A DNA stretch of 64,000 nucleotides from Desemzia incerta (GCF_900115825.1 NZ_FOXW01000008.1:22974-86973), one strand, 5' to 3'. Counted from the stretch's first letter, positions 1-8,038 are shown. The notes: generated by a model not told the origin, from the sequence alone. Program-made: numbers and translations.

Positions 1-35
1 GCTTTTGCTTCTCGCTTAATTTCTTTATTTGTCAT
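1..35 (-). CDS. Partial CDS, N-terminus only, unknown product
   Basis: The first 35 bases hold the start of a minus-strand gene that leaves the window. ATG is at 35-33 and is preceded by a GGAGGAG ribosome site at about 42-48. Eleven codons are visible (MTNKEIKREAK). The charged start resembles that of DUF975-type membrane proteins, but this is far too short to name the gene. Confidence 0.5.
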   Translation of the reverse strand, partial: MTNKEIKREAK

Positions 36-94
36 AACTACTCCTCCAATAATTACCTTCTTGTTTTTTATTTATGTATTGGTTTTATTATACC

Positions 95-137
95 AAAAAA
101 GGAATTCTTGAAGTGATGATTCAAAAGAATTCCTTTT
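95..137 (-). terminator. Rho-independent terminator
   Basis: Arms AAGGAATTCTT and AAGAATTCCTT pair around a 13-nt loop. On the minus strand the stem is followed by a T run (A run at 95-100 on the plus strand). It ends the two-gene unit 304-1095 and 154-279. Confidence 0.8.
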
Positions 138-153
138 CAGTACACTATTTTCC

Positions 154-279
154 TTAACGATGTCGTTGTTTCTTTTTTTTAGTTCTTTTTTTCGGTCTTA
201 AAAAGTAAATTAAAGATAACAGCAGAGAAAAATAAACGCCGATATAGCTGAAAGCAAATACCATGATCATCCTGATCAT
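154..279 (-). CDS. Small single-span membrane peptide, 41 aa
   Basis: I do not recognise this gene. ATG at 279-277 follows AGGTGAGG with good spacing, and the frame runs 41 codons to TAA. Residues about 5-26 are a hydrophobic helix (FAFSYIGVYFSLLLSLIYF). The tail is strongly basic (RPKKRTKKKKQRHR), which suggests one membrane span with a cytoplasmic basic end. It starts 24 nt downstream of the stop of the YflT-domain gene and ends just before a terminator, so the two are probably co-transcribed. The ribosome site and codon structure favour a real gene, but no family can be assigned. Confidence 0.5.
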   Translation of the reverse strand: MIRMIMVFAFSYIGVYFSLLLSLIYFLRPKKRTKKKKQRHR

Positions 280-303
280 CTTCCTCACCTGCTTTCCTTT
301 CTT

Positions 304-1095
304 TTATTTATCTTTATACTCTGATGCAGTTGTCTGATCATTTTGAAGAGGATTACTGTCTATATCCATCGGTTCTAAGCTTTGAGGCGGAATTTTAGGG
401 TCGATGCTGGCACCCGGCGTATTGGAGTCAACAGAATTATCAGTCAATCCCTCGCGATTCAACTTCTCGTTAGCTTGCGTAACTTCGTGATTTTCGATAT
501 CACGTACTTCCTCGTCAGCATCTCGGTTTCTTTCATCAGATGTATGATTGAACTTATCTTGAACATCTGATGTTCCTTTACTTGAAGCATGGATGTCGTT
601 TGAGCTTCTAGTAATGGCGTTATCCGCATCCATTCCTGTACCTGGAATAAGCGGATTGACGCCTCCGGGATTCTCATTGAAGTCTCCTGTTTCCCCACTG
701 GTCATACTAGTATTTTCAGAAGGTTGAGTTGTCTGAGTTTCTCTTCCCATTGTAAAACTTGTCTTATCTTCTACAAGAAGGACGAATCCGTTATCATAAA
801 TAACCTCGTTATACTCTATGCGAGAAGGTTCATCCAAATCGTATGCCCCTAATGGATCTTTCTCATCACTGCTGCTACTTCCAAAAGTCTCTTTTATTTT
901 ATCCAACATACCTTTGTCTTCATTCTTCGTAACTGTATCTATCTTTGCTGATGTTCTTCTTTCTAATTGTTCTTTATTTTCTTCTTTGGTCAAAACGGTA
1001 ATATCTTTTTCATCGTACCCCAAATCTACTAAATCTTTTATTTTATCTACTGCTTCTTCTGCCGATAAAAAACCATCTATTGCCTTATATCCCAT
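304..1095 (-). CDS. YflT-domain general stress protein with long acidic tail
   Basis: The first ~110 residues match the heat-induced stress protein YflT / GSP17M domain: an opening MGYKAIDGFLSAEEAVDKI helix, a DLGYDEKDITVLT strand, and a domain-closing NGFVLLVEDK. YflT-type domains occur in sigma-B-type stress proteins, and their molecular function is not known. Residues ~115-263 are low-complexity and rich in Asp, Asn, Ser, Thr and Gln, with no Cys, so they are probably disordered. At 263 aa it is much longer than B. subtilis YflT (about 115 aa) because of this tail. AGGGGGATGG lies before the ATG. It is followed closely by the 41-aa membrane peptide. Confidence 0.8.
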   Translation of the reverse strand: MGYKAIDGFLSAEEAVDKIKDLVDLGYDEKDITVLTKEENKEQLERRTSAKIDTVTKNEDKGMLDKIKETFGSSSSDEKDPLGAYDLDEPSRIEYNEVIYDNGFVLLVEDKTSFTMGRETQTTQPSENTSMTSGETGDFNENPGGVNPLIPGTGMDADNAITRSSNDIHASSKGTSDVQDKFNHTSDERNRDADEEVRDIENHEVTQANEKLNREGLTDNSVDSNTPGASIDPKIPPQSLEPMDIDSNPLQNDQTTASEYKDK

Positions 1096-1247
1096 AAAAC
1101 CATCCCCCTAGTTTCTTCAACGGATTTTCTTTTAATTCACTTTTATCGTATCAAAAGAAGGGTGTATTTCCAATTAATTCGGCTTATAAACGTTTAACTC
1201 ATTACTAAAGCACCGGCTGCTTAGAACATGAGATGACATATAAATAA

Positions 1248-1276
1248 AAAAAAAGAACCTCATAAGTGAGGTTCTT
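1248..1276 (-). terminator. Terminator of tRNA-Arg
   Basis: AAGAACCTCA and TGAGGTTCTT form a 10-bp stem. Read on the minus strand it is followed by a run of ten T. It lies 70 nt downstream of tRNA-Arg. Confidence 0.85.
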
Positions 1277-1345
1277 AAACGCATGGTTGTTTTACGGTTA
1301 TTTCGGGCTGAATTTTGTTTAACATTATGTATCGACCCATTAGTA

Positions 1346-1419
1346 CGTCTCAGGAGGGATTCGAACCCCCGACCGTTCGCTTAGAAGGCGAATGCTCTAT
1401 CCTGCTGAGCTACTGAGAC
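1346..1419 (-). tRNA. tRNA-Arg (anticodon UCU)
   Basis: Full cloverleaf on the minus strand. The acceptor stem is GTCTCAG/CTGAGAC with discriminator G. The anticodon stem TTCGC/GCGAA holds loop CTTCTAA, so the anticodon is UCU (codons AGA/AGG). The T arm has GGTTCGAATCC. CCA is not encoded. It stands alone with its own terminator. Confidence 0.95.
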
Positions 1420-1598
1420 AAGTTGTTTAACCAGCGACAAGATTTATTATAGGCAATAATGAATAAAAAGTCAACAAAAAACTTATAAATATGTAAAAAA
1501 TGTTTTTTATTTTATTCTTCGCCTCAATGAGTGAATTAAGAATAGTTATAAAATGTGAACAGACTATCTATTTTAATAGCTTTTTTAACATCATCTCC

Positions 1599-1627
1599 TT
1601 TACAAACAGAACAAACGTTCGTATAAT
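1599..1627 (+). promoter_or_regulatory. SOS promoter: LexA box between -35 and -10
   Basis: TTTACA (1599-1604) and TATAAT (1622-1627) are separated by exactly 17 nt. The spacer contains AGAACAAACGTTCG (1608-1621), which fits the Gram-positive LexA (DinR) consensus CGAACRNRYGTTCG except at its first base. It drives the SSB-like gene at 1652. The design is the same as the promoter at 10560-10588. Confidence 0.9.
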
Positions 1628-1651
1628 AAAATCGAAAAGGAGGCGTCTCAT

Positions 1652-1963
1652 TTGAACACTTCTATTATTACAGGAAAAGTCGTATCTGACATTAAAATCA
1701 TCAACACTAAAAACGGCCATCCCTTCTGCAGATTTACTTTGCTGTCCAATCAACAAAAGTTCAATTGTTTGATTGCCGGAAAGAAATCTTTTAATTTTCT
1801 TTATGAAGTATCTTTGCACACAGATATCGCCATTCAGTTCACTAACAATGATCGTAATCAATTAGTCGTACAAAAATTTAAGGTTTTAAAGACCCCGACT
1901 CCCTTCAACTCGCTTTTTGAGTATAAAGGTAGAAAGATGCCTCATAAGAAAGTTATGCTGTAA
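1652..1963 (+). CDS. SOS-regulated small SSB-like OB-fold protein
   Basis: Begins with TTG after AAAGGAGG at 1636-1643 and encodes 103 aa. The pattern ITGKVVSDIKI-(N)-GHPFCRFTLLSN...FNCLIAGKKSFNFL...DIAIQF...LVVQKFKVL follows the single-stranded DNA-binding protein OB fold (beta strands 1-5), but the protein ends without the acidic SSB tail that recruits partners. It is therefore shorter and simpler than housekeeping SSB (about 160-170 aa). The LexA box in its promoter indicates induction by DNA damage. The only other SOS promoter in the window drives a Y-family polymerase at 10656, so a joint role in lesion bypass is plausible but inferred. Confidence 0.75.
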   Translation: MNTSIITGKVVSDIKIINTKNGHPFCRFTLLSNQQKFNCLIAGKKSFNFLYEVSLHTDIAIQFTNNDRNQLVVQKFKVLKTPTPFNSLFEYKGRKMPHKKVML

Positions 1964-2030
1964 GTGTATTAATAGACTACACTCGCCAACATGGTAAAAT
2001 AAGACTATACACTATAAGGAGTGGTTGTCT

Positions 2031-2258
2031 ATGAAAGATCCTAAAAATGATGAGTCAAAAAATCACGATACTGGAAAAGATGAGAGCTCTTTTCTTGCCA
2101 TAGGTCTGTCGCTGGGTATTTCTATCGGAGCTGCTTTAGGTTTATTATTCGACAATTTGGCTATCGGGATCGCTCTAGGCATAGCACTTGGTATAGCACT
2201 TGGTATAGCTGTAGGCTCGAGCATAGATGCTGCAAAATCTAAACATAAGACAAAATAA
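2031..2258 (+). CDS. Glycine-zipper small membrane protein
   Basis: 75 aa from ATG at 2031; AAGGAG at 2016-2021 is better spaced for this ATG than for the TTG at 2025. A hydrophilic N-terminus of ~20 residues is followed by hydrophobic GLSLGISIGAALGLLF and by LAIGIALGIALGIALGIAVG, which repeats the tetrad GIAL. Such GxxxG-type repeats pack helices tightly in membranes. The DNA under it contains a tandem 12-bp repeat (GGTATAGCACTT), so the repeat number could vary by slippage. Function unknown. It has its own terminator. Confidence 0.65.
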   Translation: MKDPKNDESKNHDTGKDESSFLAIGLSLGISIGAALGLLFDNLAIGIALGIALGIALGIAVGSSIDAAKSKHKTK

Positions 2259-2262
2259 AAAT

Positions 2263-2291
2263 AGACCCTAGTTTTTATTAAGCTAGGGTCT
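2263..2291 (+). terminator. Rho-independent terminator
   Basis: AGACCCTAG and CTAGGGTCT pair around an 11-nt T-rich loop directly after the glycine-zipper gene. The T stretch after the stem is modest (CCTTTATT). Confidence 0.7.
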
Positions 2292-2416
2292 CCTTTATTG
2301 ACTTATAGTGATCAGAAAAGCACTCTCAGTTGAAAAAGAATTTTTTTCTTCATTTACTTGATTATCCTTGTAATCATACGTACATGATTACTTAACAAAT
2401 ACTTAAAATAATTGGG

Positions 2417-2435
2417 ACACATTTATGTGTATAAT
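2417..2435 (+). promoter_or_regulatory. Palindrome overlapping a -10 box
   Basis: ACACATTTATGTGT (2417-2430) is a perfect 14-bp inverted repeat. Its last T is also the first base of TATAAT (2430-2435), the likely -10 box of the small gene at 2468. The position suits a repressor site. No clear -35 box is seen. Confidence 0.45.
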
Positions 2436-2467
2436 AAGAAAATAATCATAAAGTAAGGAGCTTCTAC

Positions 2468-2644
2468 ATGGAATTGACGATATACAGCATGAAACTCAAC
2501 GGATATAAATTAGAGTTGACTTATAATAGTTTAGGCTTTTGCGTGAGTTTACACTTTGGTGATGAAATACATATCTATCAATACGATGACATAATAACCG
2601 CCTTAAATAGAATGGACCATTTGATCATCTCTTTCTACAACTAA
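2468..2644 (+). CDS. Small orphan protein, 58 aa
   Basis: Not recognised. ATG at 2468 follows AAGGAG at 2455-2460 with 7-nt spacing, and the frame is open for 58 codons to TAA. The protein starts MELTIYSMKLNGYKLEL and looks like a small alpha/beta domain with alternating hydrophobic strands (LTYNSLGFCVSLHF, DEIHIYQYDDI) and a final helix. It has no signal peptide and no membrane span. It is flanked by its own promoter-like site and a strong terminator, so it is a single-gene transcription unit. The clean ribosome site and terminator support a real gene. Confidence 0.6.
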   Translation: MELTIYSMKLNGYKLELTYNSLGFCVSLHFGDEIHIYQYDDIITALNRMDHLIISFYN

Positions 2645-2657
2645 CTCGATATACCAA

Positions 2658-2690
2658 AATAAGCTTCTGTCGATATAGAAGCTTATTTTT
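2658..2690 (+). terminator. Rho-independent terminator
   Basis: AATAAGCTTCT and AGAAGCTTATT pair around GTCGATAT and are followed by TTTATT. It ends the 58-aa gene. Confidence 0.85.
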
Positions 2691-2762
2691 ATTCTCCTTT
2701 TCTTTGACGTCTTTTGTTATAATACACTTTAAGAGAGTCTATTATTGAAGGAGTGTGTTGAA

Positions 2763-3146
2763 ATGGGATTAATTGGCGGAATAATGGGCAACGCAAGCAA
2801 CGTCAGCGCGGAGGATGCGCGTAAGAAATTAGACAGTGTAATTTTAGATTCCGAAGATATTGATTTAGCGTTTAAATTAGTGCGTGATTTAATTGTCTTT
2901 ACCGACAAACGATTGATTATTGTCGATAAACAAGGAATGACCGGTAAAAAAACAACTTATAATTCACTGCCTTATCAATCCATTAGTCGTTTTTCGGTAG
3001 AAACTTCAGGACATTTTGATCTAGACGCTGAATTGAATATTTTCATTTCTAGCGCAGCTGAACCTGCTGTCAGTTTGCAGTTCACAAAGGATAAACACAT
3101 CGAAACGATCCAACAAGCGCTGGCTTTGGCAGTTTTAGGAAAATAA
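2763..3146 (+). CDS. Bacterial PH-domain protein
   Basis: 127 aa from ATG at 2763, which follows GAAGGAG. A TTG 18 nt upstream overlaps that ribosome site and is rejected. The pattern DLAFKLVRDLIVFTDKRLIIVDKQGMTGKKTTYNSLPYQSI is typical of the bacterial PH fold (bPH_1, YvbH-like): the conserved FTDKRLIIVDKQG hairpin and the KK-x-Y-x-SLPY strand, then a C-terminal helix. These proteins form oligomeric rings in structures of family members; their cellular role is unclear. It converges on glnA with a shared terminator. Confidence 0.85.
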   Translation: MGLIGGIMGNASNVSAEDARKKLDSVILDSEDIDLAFKLVRDLIVFTDKRLIIVDKQGMTGKKTTYNSLPYQSISRFSVETSGHFDLDAELNIFISSAAEPAVSLQFTKDKHIETIQQALALAVLGK

Positions 3147-3158
3147 TCATTTCCATCT

Positions 3159-3195
3159 AAAAAGCGTACGAATGATAATCATTCGTACGCTTTTT
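3159..3195. terminator. Bidirectional terminator
   Basis: A near-perfect palindrome of two 16-nt arms (AAAAGCGTACGAATGA and its complement) around TAA has A and T runs on both sides. It serves the PH-domain gene and glnA, which converge here. Confidence 0.9.
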
Positions 3196-3197
3196 GT

Positions 3198-4538
3198 TTA
3201 ATACAATTTTAAGTATTGTTCTCTTTCCCATTGTGAAACTTGAATACGAAATGCATCCCACTCTACTCTTTTCGCATCTACGAAATTGTTGTAGATGTGT
3301 TCTCCTAAACCATCTTTGATAATCTCATCTTTCGATAGTTCTTTAACAGCTTCCATCAAGGTAGATGGCAAGTCATAAATACCATTATCGTGACGATCTT
3401 CTTCATCCATAGCATAAATATTTCTGTCAATCGGTGCTGGCAACTCTAAATCATTTTTGATTCCATCTAATCCAGCTTTCAATAAAGCAGCCATAGCTAA
3501 GTAAGGATTAGCACTTGGATCAACACTGCGCACTTCGATTCGTGTAGACATTCCTCGAGAACCCGGTATACGGATCAATGGTGAGCGATTGCGTCCGCTC
3601 CACGCAATGTAAACTGGAGCTTCATAACCCGGGACCAAACGTTTGTATGAGTTGACTGTTGGGTTGCAGACAGCCGTAAATGCCCGAGCATGTTTTAAGA
3701 CGCCGGCAATGAATCCACGAGCTGTGTCGCTCAGTTCCATATCACCATCTTTATCGTAAAAGGCGTTTCCTTCTTCTGTAAAAAGAGATAAGTTGAAATG
3801 CATCCCTGAACCATTAACTCCAAATAAAGGTTTTGGCATAAAGGTTGCATGCAGACCATGTTTACGAGCGACTGTTTTTACAATCAACTTAAAGGTTTGA
3901 ATGTTGTCACAAGCTTCAACAGCATTAGCGAATTTCCAATCGATTTCATGTTGTCCTGGGGCCACTTCATGATGGCTGGCTTCAATTTCAAATCCTAATT
4001 CTTCCAATTGCAATACGATATCACGACGGCAATTTTCTCCTAAGTCTACTGGCGCTAAATCGAAATAGCCGCCATGATCATTTAACTCCAGCGTTGGTTC
4101 ATTATTTTCATCTAATTTAAACAAGAAAAATTCTGGTTCTGGCCCAAGATTGAATTCAGTAAATCCTAACTCTTCCATCTCTTTTAATACGCGTTTCAAG
4201 TTCGCACGCGGGTCCCCTAGAAAAGGTTCGCCATCTGGATTGTAAATATCACAAATCAAACGAGCAACTTTTCCTTTTCCTTCTCCAGCTCCCCAAGGGA
4301 AAATCAACCAAGTATCTAAGTCTGGACGTAAATACATATCACTTTCTTCGATACGTACAAATCCTTCAATAGAAGAACCATCAAACATCATTTTATTGTC
4401 TAAGACTTTTTCTAATTGACTGATGGGAACTTCTACGTTTTTGATCGTTCCTAAAATGTCTGTAAACATCAAACGTAAAAATCGTACATCCTCTTCTTTT
4501 GCAGTTTGTTCAATGTGTTCTTTCGTTATTTTTACCAT
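3198..4538 (-). CDS. glnA: Glutamine synthetase type I-alpha
   Basis: Makes glutamine from glutamate, ammonia and ATP in the cytoplasm as a dodecamer. It is 446 aa, the usual GSI-alpha length. Signatures present: [17 protein letters not shown] near residues 53-68, [26 protein letters not shown], the ATP loop [13 protein letters not shown] and NRSPLIRIP. Arg62, which in B. subtilis enzyme is central to feedback inhibition by glutamine, is present. No adenylylation-type (GSI-beta) insert is seen. It lies 30 nt downstream of glnR in one operon, so it is probably repressed by GlnR when glutamine is plentiful. Compare with the second copy at 5284. Confidence 0.97.
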   Translation of the reverse strand: MVKITKEHIEQTAKEEDVRFLRLMFTDILGTIKNVEVPISQLEKVLDNKMMFDGSSIEGFVRIEESDMYLRPDLDTWLIFPWGAGEGKGKVARLICDIYNPDGEPFLGDPRANLKRVLKEMEELGFTEFNLGPEPEFFLFKLDENNEPTLELNDHGGYFDLAPVDLGENCRRDIVLQLEELGFEIEASHHEVAPGQHEIDWKFANAVEACDNIQTFKLIVKTVARKHGLHATFMPKPLFGVNGSGMHFNLSLFTEEGNAFYDKDGDMELSDTARGFIAGVLKHARAFTAVCNPTVNSYKRLVPGYEAPVYIAWSGRNRSPLIRIPGSRGMSTRIEVRSVDPSANPYLAMAALLKAGLDGIKNDLELPAPIDRNIYAMDEEDRHDNGIYDLPSTLMEAVKELSKDEIIKDGLGEHIYNNFVDAKRVEWDAFRIQVSQWEREQYLKLY

Positions 4539-4568
4539 AATAGCTTCTCTCCTTATAAAGGTTATTTT

Positions 4569-4967
4569 TTAGTGTTGATTCCGGAATGGGTTGTTCATCA
4601 ATTTATTTTTATCTTTAGGAGACAAGCCGCTAATGGATAAAAATTCAGAGTATAAAATTTTTCTTACATCATCATCTGTTAATGTTTTTTCACTTTGTCT
4701 CGATTTCTCTTCTTTTTCTTTCTCTTGTAGTTCATAAATGCGCTTGATACCTGCCATATTAATTCCTTCAGCCAAATAATCCTTGATCTCGAGGAGTACA
4801 TCAATGTCATTCAAAGAATACATCCGTCTGTTCCCCTCGCTCCTTTGAGGATGAATCAAATCTTGCTCTTCATAATACCGTATCTGCCTGGCAGACAAAT
4901 CAGTCAGTTTTATAACTGTACCAATTGGAAAAACAGACATCGACCTGCGTAATTCTTTTTCTTTCAT
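4569..4967 (-). CDS. glnR: MerR-family nitrogen repressor GlnR
   Basis: 132 aa. Residues ~12-80 are a MerR winged helix-turn-helix ([38 protein letters not shown] in outline), followed by a coiled coil ([12 protein letters not shown]) and a C-terminal tail ending NPFRNQH. In relatives this tail controls DNA binding and contacts feedback-inhibited glutamine synthetase. It is the first gene of glnR-glnA. A GlnR-type operator sits just upstream of its promoter, which suggests autoregulation. Confidence 0.96.
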   Translation of the reverse strand: MKEKELRRSMSVFPIGTVIKLTDLSARQIRYYEEQDLIHPQRSEGNRRMYSLNDIDVLLEIKDYLAEGINMAGIKRIYELQEKEKEEKSRQSEKTLTDDDVRKILYSEFLSISGLSPKDKNKLMNNPFRNQH

Positions 4968-4994
4968 TTTTGTCCTCCTCTCAATTACTTTAAC

Positions 4995-5057
4995 AGATTA
5001 ACAGTTCGAAAAGCTCATGTCAACAACTTTTTTTATTTTATGTAAGGTTTTCTGACA
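4995..5057 (-). promoter_or_regulatory. glnR promoter with GlnR operator
   Basis: On the minus strand TTGACA (5018-5023) is followed after 17 nt by a weak -10 TAATCT (4995-5000). Just upstream of -35, 5041-5057 reads TGTAA-N7-TGACA on the plus strand and TGTCA-N7-TTACA on the minus, matching the GlnR/TnrA consensus TGTNA-N7-TNACA. Confidence 0.75.
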
Positions 5058-5232
5058 TGGAATAACGAACTTAAATAATGATAAAGGATTTTTAGTTCCG
5101 AATCTAGCTTCCTTTTTATTAGCTATACCACTTTAAGTGTTACAGCGTTGTTGTGAGTTACCAAATAAGATTAGGCGTCAAATATCCCAAACCTCAATTT
5201 TCTAACTAAAAACTAGGGAAAAACGGCAAAAA

Positions 5233-5274
5233 AATAAGCTTCACTAAAACAACTTGTTTTAGTAAAGTTTATTT
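5233..5274 (-). terminator. Terminator of second glnA
   Basis: AATAAGCTTCACTAAAACAA pairs imperfectly with TTGTTTTAGTAAAGTTTATT. On the minus strand it is followed by seven T. It separates the second glnA from glnR. Confidence 0.8.
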
Positions 5275-5283
5275 AATCAACAT

Positions 5284-6615
5284 TTATCGTTTAAAGTATT
5301 TCTTTTGTTCCCATGGAGAGACTTGCTCATTGTACTCTATCCATTCTTGCGTTCTAATGGTAATGAAGTTGTTGTACATATGCTCTCCCATCGCTTCTCT
5401 CATCAATGAATCTTTTTTCAAATGACTGACAGCTTCATATAAAGTCGCCGGTAGTCGTTCAATGTCTTGTTCTCCAAGTTCTGTCGAGCTCATTTGGTAA
5501 ATGTTTTTCCCGATTGGATCTGCCACGACTTTATTTTCTTGGATACCGCTTAGACCTGCTTTTAACAAAACAGCCAGCGCAAGATAAGGATTGGCACTTG
5601 GATCAACGCTGCGCAATTCTACTCGTGTAGACATTCCTCTTGAAGTTGGGACACGTACCAATGGTGTGCGGTTGCTCGCACTCCAAGCAATATGAACCGG
5701 AGCTTCAAACCCTGGTGTCAATCGTTTATACGAATTCACTGTAGGATTGCAAATAGCTGTATAGGCTTTAGCATGCTTTAAAAGACCTGCAATAAATTCA
5801 TGAGCTGTTTTGCTGAGTCCCATTTCATCTGCTTCATCATAGAAAGCATTCCCGTCTTTATTGAATAAAGACATATTGAAGTGCATCCCCGATCCATGCA
5901 CACCATTAATCGGTTTTGGCATAAAGGATGCATGAAGTCCATGCTTACGCGCAATAGTTTTTACTACTAATTTGAAAGTCTGGATGTTGTCGCACGCTTC
6001 TACAGCATCTGCATATTTCCAGTCGATCTCATGTTGTCCAGGAGCTGCTTCATGGTGACTAGCTTCAATCTCAAAGCCTAACTCTTCCAACTGCAACACG
6101 ATGTCTCGACGACAATTTTCGCCTAAATCAGTAGGTGCTAAGTCAAAATAGCCTCCATGGTCATTCAATCGATGAGACGGCTCTCCATTTTCATCCAACT
6201 TGAATAAGAAAAATTCAGGCTCTGGTCCTAAATTGAATTCTGTGAACCCTTCGTTCTCCATCTCTTTTAACACACGCTTTAAATTAGAACGCGGGTCTCC
6301 AGAAAACGGTGTGCCATCTGGGTTGTATACATCACAAATCAACCGAGCAATTTTTCCATATTCTGTATCCCACGGAAAAATAAGCCAAGTCGATAAATCT
6401 GGTCGTAATTGCATATCACTCTCTTCAACCGCCACAAATCCATCGATTGAAGAACCATCGAACATCATCTTATTGTCCAACGCTTTTTCCAATTGACTGA
6501 TAGGCACTTCCACGTTTTTGATAACTCCATCAATATCCGTGAACATTAGACGTAAAAAGCGGACGTTTTCTTCTTTTGCAATTTCCATGATTTCTTGTTT
6601 TGTATGATTTTTCAT
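5284..6615 (-). CDS. Second glutamine synthetase with altered feedback residue
   Basis: 443 aa and closely similar to the neighbouring GlnA along its full length. The catalytic and substrate motifs are kept: [36 protein letters not shown] and NRTPLVRVP. The main difference is at residues 59-70: FVAVEESDM in place of FVRIEESDM, so Arg62 is Ala. Other changes are AWSASN for AWSGRN and a different C-terminus ([11 protein letters not shown] for [12 protein letters not shown]), the part that in B. subtilis contacts GlnR/TnrA. It has its own terminator and no obvious GlnR box, so it is probably expressed apart from glnRA. A feedback-resistant synthetase is inferred; a gamma-glutamyl-amide ligase of the same superfamily is a less likely alternative. 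Confidence 0.9.
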   Translation of the reverse strand: MKNHTKQEIMEIAKEENVRFLRLMFTDIDGVIKNVEVPISQLEKALDNKMMFDGSSIDGFVAVEESDMQLRPDLSTWLIFPWDTEYGKIARLICDVYNPDGTPFSGDPRSNLKRVLKEMENEGFTEFNLGPEPEFFLFKLDENGEPSHRLNDHGGYFDLAPTDLGENCRRDIVLQLEELGFEIEASHHEAAPGQHEIDWKYADAVEACDNIQTFKLVVKTIARKHGLHASFMPKPINGVHGSGMHFNMSLFNKDGNAFYDEADEMGLSKTAHEFIAGLLKHAKAYTAICNPTVNSYKRLTPGFEAPVHIAWSASNRTPLVRVPTSRGMSTRVELRSVDPSANPYLALAVLLKAGLSGIQENKVVADPIGKNIYQMSSTELGEQDIERLPATLYEAVSHLKKDSLMREAMGEHMYNNFITIRTQEWIEYNEQVSPWEQKKYFKR

Positions 6616-6617
6616 TG

Positions 6618-6637
6618 GTTTGTAAACAAACTCCTTA
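6618..6637 (-). promoter_or_regulatory. Hairpin between ribosome site and start of second glnA
   Basis: The only good ribosome site (AAGGAG, 6632-6637) is 15-16 nt from the ATG at 6615, which is too far. The gap contains GTTTG-TTTA-CAAAC (6618-6631), a 5-bp hairpin whose folding would bring the two into normal distance. No canonical in-frame start lies between them. Confidence 0.45.
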
Positions 6638-6733
6638 TTATTTTTTGTGTTTTTTGTTGCTGTTTCCTGTTTTTTCTCTATTATTAACCTAACATAGATA
6701 AGACGGATCTGTCATGGAATAAGCACTGACGAC

Positions 6734-6766
6734 AAAAAAAGACTGGTCAAAAGCGACCAGTCTTTT
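6734..6766 (-). terminator. Terminator of miaA-hflX-ynbB unit
   Basis: GACTGGTC and GACCAGTC pair around AAAAGC. On the minus strand a run of seven T follows. Confidence 0.85.
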
Positions 6767-6773
6767 ACTTGAC

Positions 6774-8030
6774 TTATTTTTCAAAGTACAATTCAGAAAC
6801 AGCTGCTGTTACAGCCAATTTGACGTGCTCATAAGTCAGCCCGCCTTGGACATACAATGTGTATGGCGCACGAATCGGACCGTCCGCAGTCAATTCAATG
6901 CTTGAACCTTGAACAAAAGTACCAGCCGCCATGATCACGTCGTCTTCATAGCCAGGCATGTAAGCTCCAATCGGTGTTACATGAGCATTGATTGGGGAGT
7001 ACTTTTGAATCGTTTGAGCAAATTGAACCATCTTTTCTTTTTCACCTAGTGAAATCATTTGAATCAGATCCGTACGTTTTTCATCCCATCTAGGAGTGGA
7101 TGAAACGTTGCAGGTCTCTAATAAAGCCGCTGTATAAACAGCACCTTTCAACGATTCACCTACCGTATGCGGGGCCATGAAAAACCCTTGGTACATTTCA
7201 GGCAAGCTGTATAAAGAAGCACCCGCTTCACGACCGATACCCGGAGAAGTCAATCGATAGCCGCATGCTTCTACCAAGTCTAAACGTCCCACTATATACC
7301 CGCCGATTTTAGCCAATCCGCCTCCCGGATTTTTAATCAACGAACCGGCCATTAAATCTGCGCCCACTTCTATGGGTTCTTTTTCTTCTACGAATTCTCC
7401 ATAACAATTGTCCACAAAAATGATCGCATCTGGAGCAATACCCCGAACAAATTGAATCATTTCTTCAATTTGAGCGACAGTAAATGAAGGTCGACTGGCA
7501 TACCCGCGTGAACGTTGGATCGCAATAACTTTTGTAGCAGGCGTAATTTTTTCTTTCACCATTTCAAAATCAACACTGCCATCTTCTAAAAGATCCACGG
7601 CATCGTAACCCATGTTGTATTCTTTAAAAGACCCGATACCGTTCCCTGTTATACCAACAACTTCTAACAAAGTATCGTACGGCTGGCCAGTGATATACAG
7701 TAAGTCATCCCCTGGTCGCATAATTCCAAATAAAGCCGTGCTGATCGCATGTGTCCCTGAAATAAGCTGCGGTCGAACGATACCTGCTTCAGCTTTGAAT
7801 ACATCAGCGTACACTTCCTCGAGCGTGTCACGACCAAAATCATCGTAACCATATCCTGTTGAAGGAGTGAAATGGTGATCGGATACTTGTTTTTTACGGA
7901 AACTGTCTAAGACTTTCTTTTGATTGCTTAAAGCTGTTTCGTGTATTTGAGCTAAGATAGGTTGAATTTTTTCTTCCACTTCTTTGACTCGTTCTTGCAA
8001 TTCTGGCGCAAATTGATTCTTCCAACTCAT
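6774..8030 (-). CDS. ynbB: YnbB-type PLP-dependent enzyme (methionine gamma-lyase family)
   Basis: 418 aa from the ATG at 8030; an upstream ATG at 8054 would overlap hflX and has no ribosome site. It belongs to the family annotated as methionine gamma-lyase-like or aluminium-resistance protein, a fold-type I PLP enzyme. Visible marks are TGYGYDDFGRDTLEEVYADVF, GTHAISTALFG, FVDNCYGEFVEEKEP and the Lys site SLIKNPGGGLAKIGGYIVG. The true substrate of the family is uncertain. B. subtilis keeps the order hflX-ynbB-glnR-glnA; here the second glnA is inserted after ynbB. The gene overlaps the end of hflX closely and shares its transcript. Confidence 0.88.
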   Translation of the reverse strand: MSWKNQFAPELQERVKEVEEKIQPILAQIHETALSNQKKVLDSFRKKQVSDHHFTPSTGYGYDDFGRDTLEEVYADVFKAEAGIVRPQLISGTHAISTALFGIMRPGDDLLYITGQPYDTLLEVVGITGNGIGSFKEYNMGYDAVDLLEDGSVDFEMVKEKITPATKVIAIQRSRGYASRPSFTVAQIEEMIQFVRGIAPDAIIFVDNCYGEFVEEKEPIEVGADLMAGSLIKNPGGGLAKIGGYIVGRLDLVEACGYRLTSPGIGREAGASLYSLPEMYQGFFMAPHTVGESLKGAVYTAALLETCNVSSTPRWDEKRTDLIQMISLGEKEKMVQFAQTIQKYSPINAHVTPIGAYMPGYEDDVIMAAGTFVQGSSIELTADGPIRAPYTLYVQGGLTYEHVKLAVTAAVSELYFEK

Positions 8031-8038
8031 TCTCTTTT

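Noticed and set aside
1568..1861. 97-codon minus-strand frame over the SSB-like gene
   Set aside because: It lies antisense to the SSB-like gene, and its 3' end covers the SOS promoter. The plus-strand gene has LexA control and a family match.
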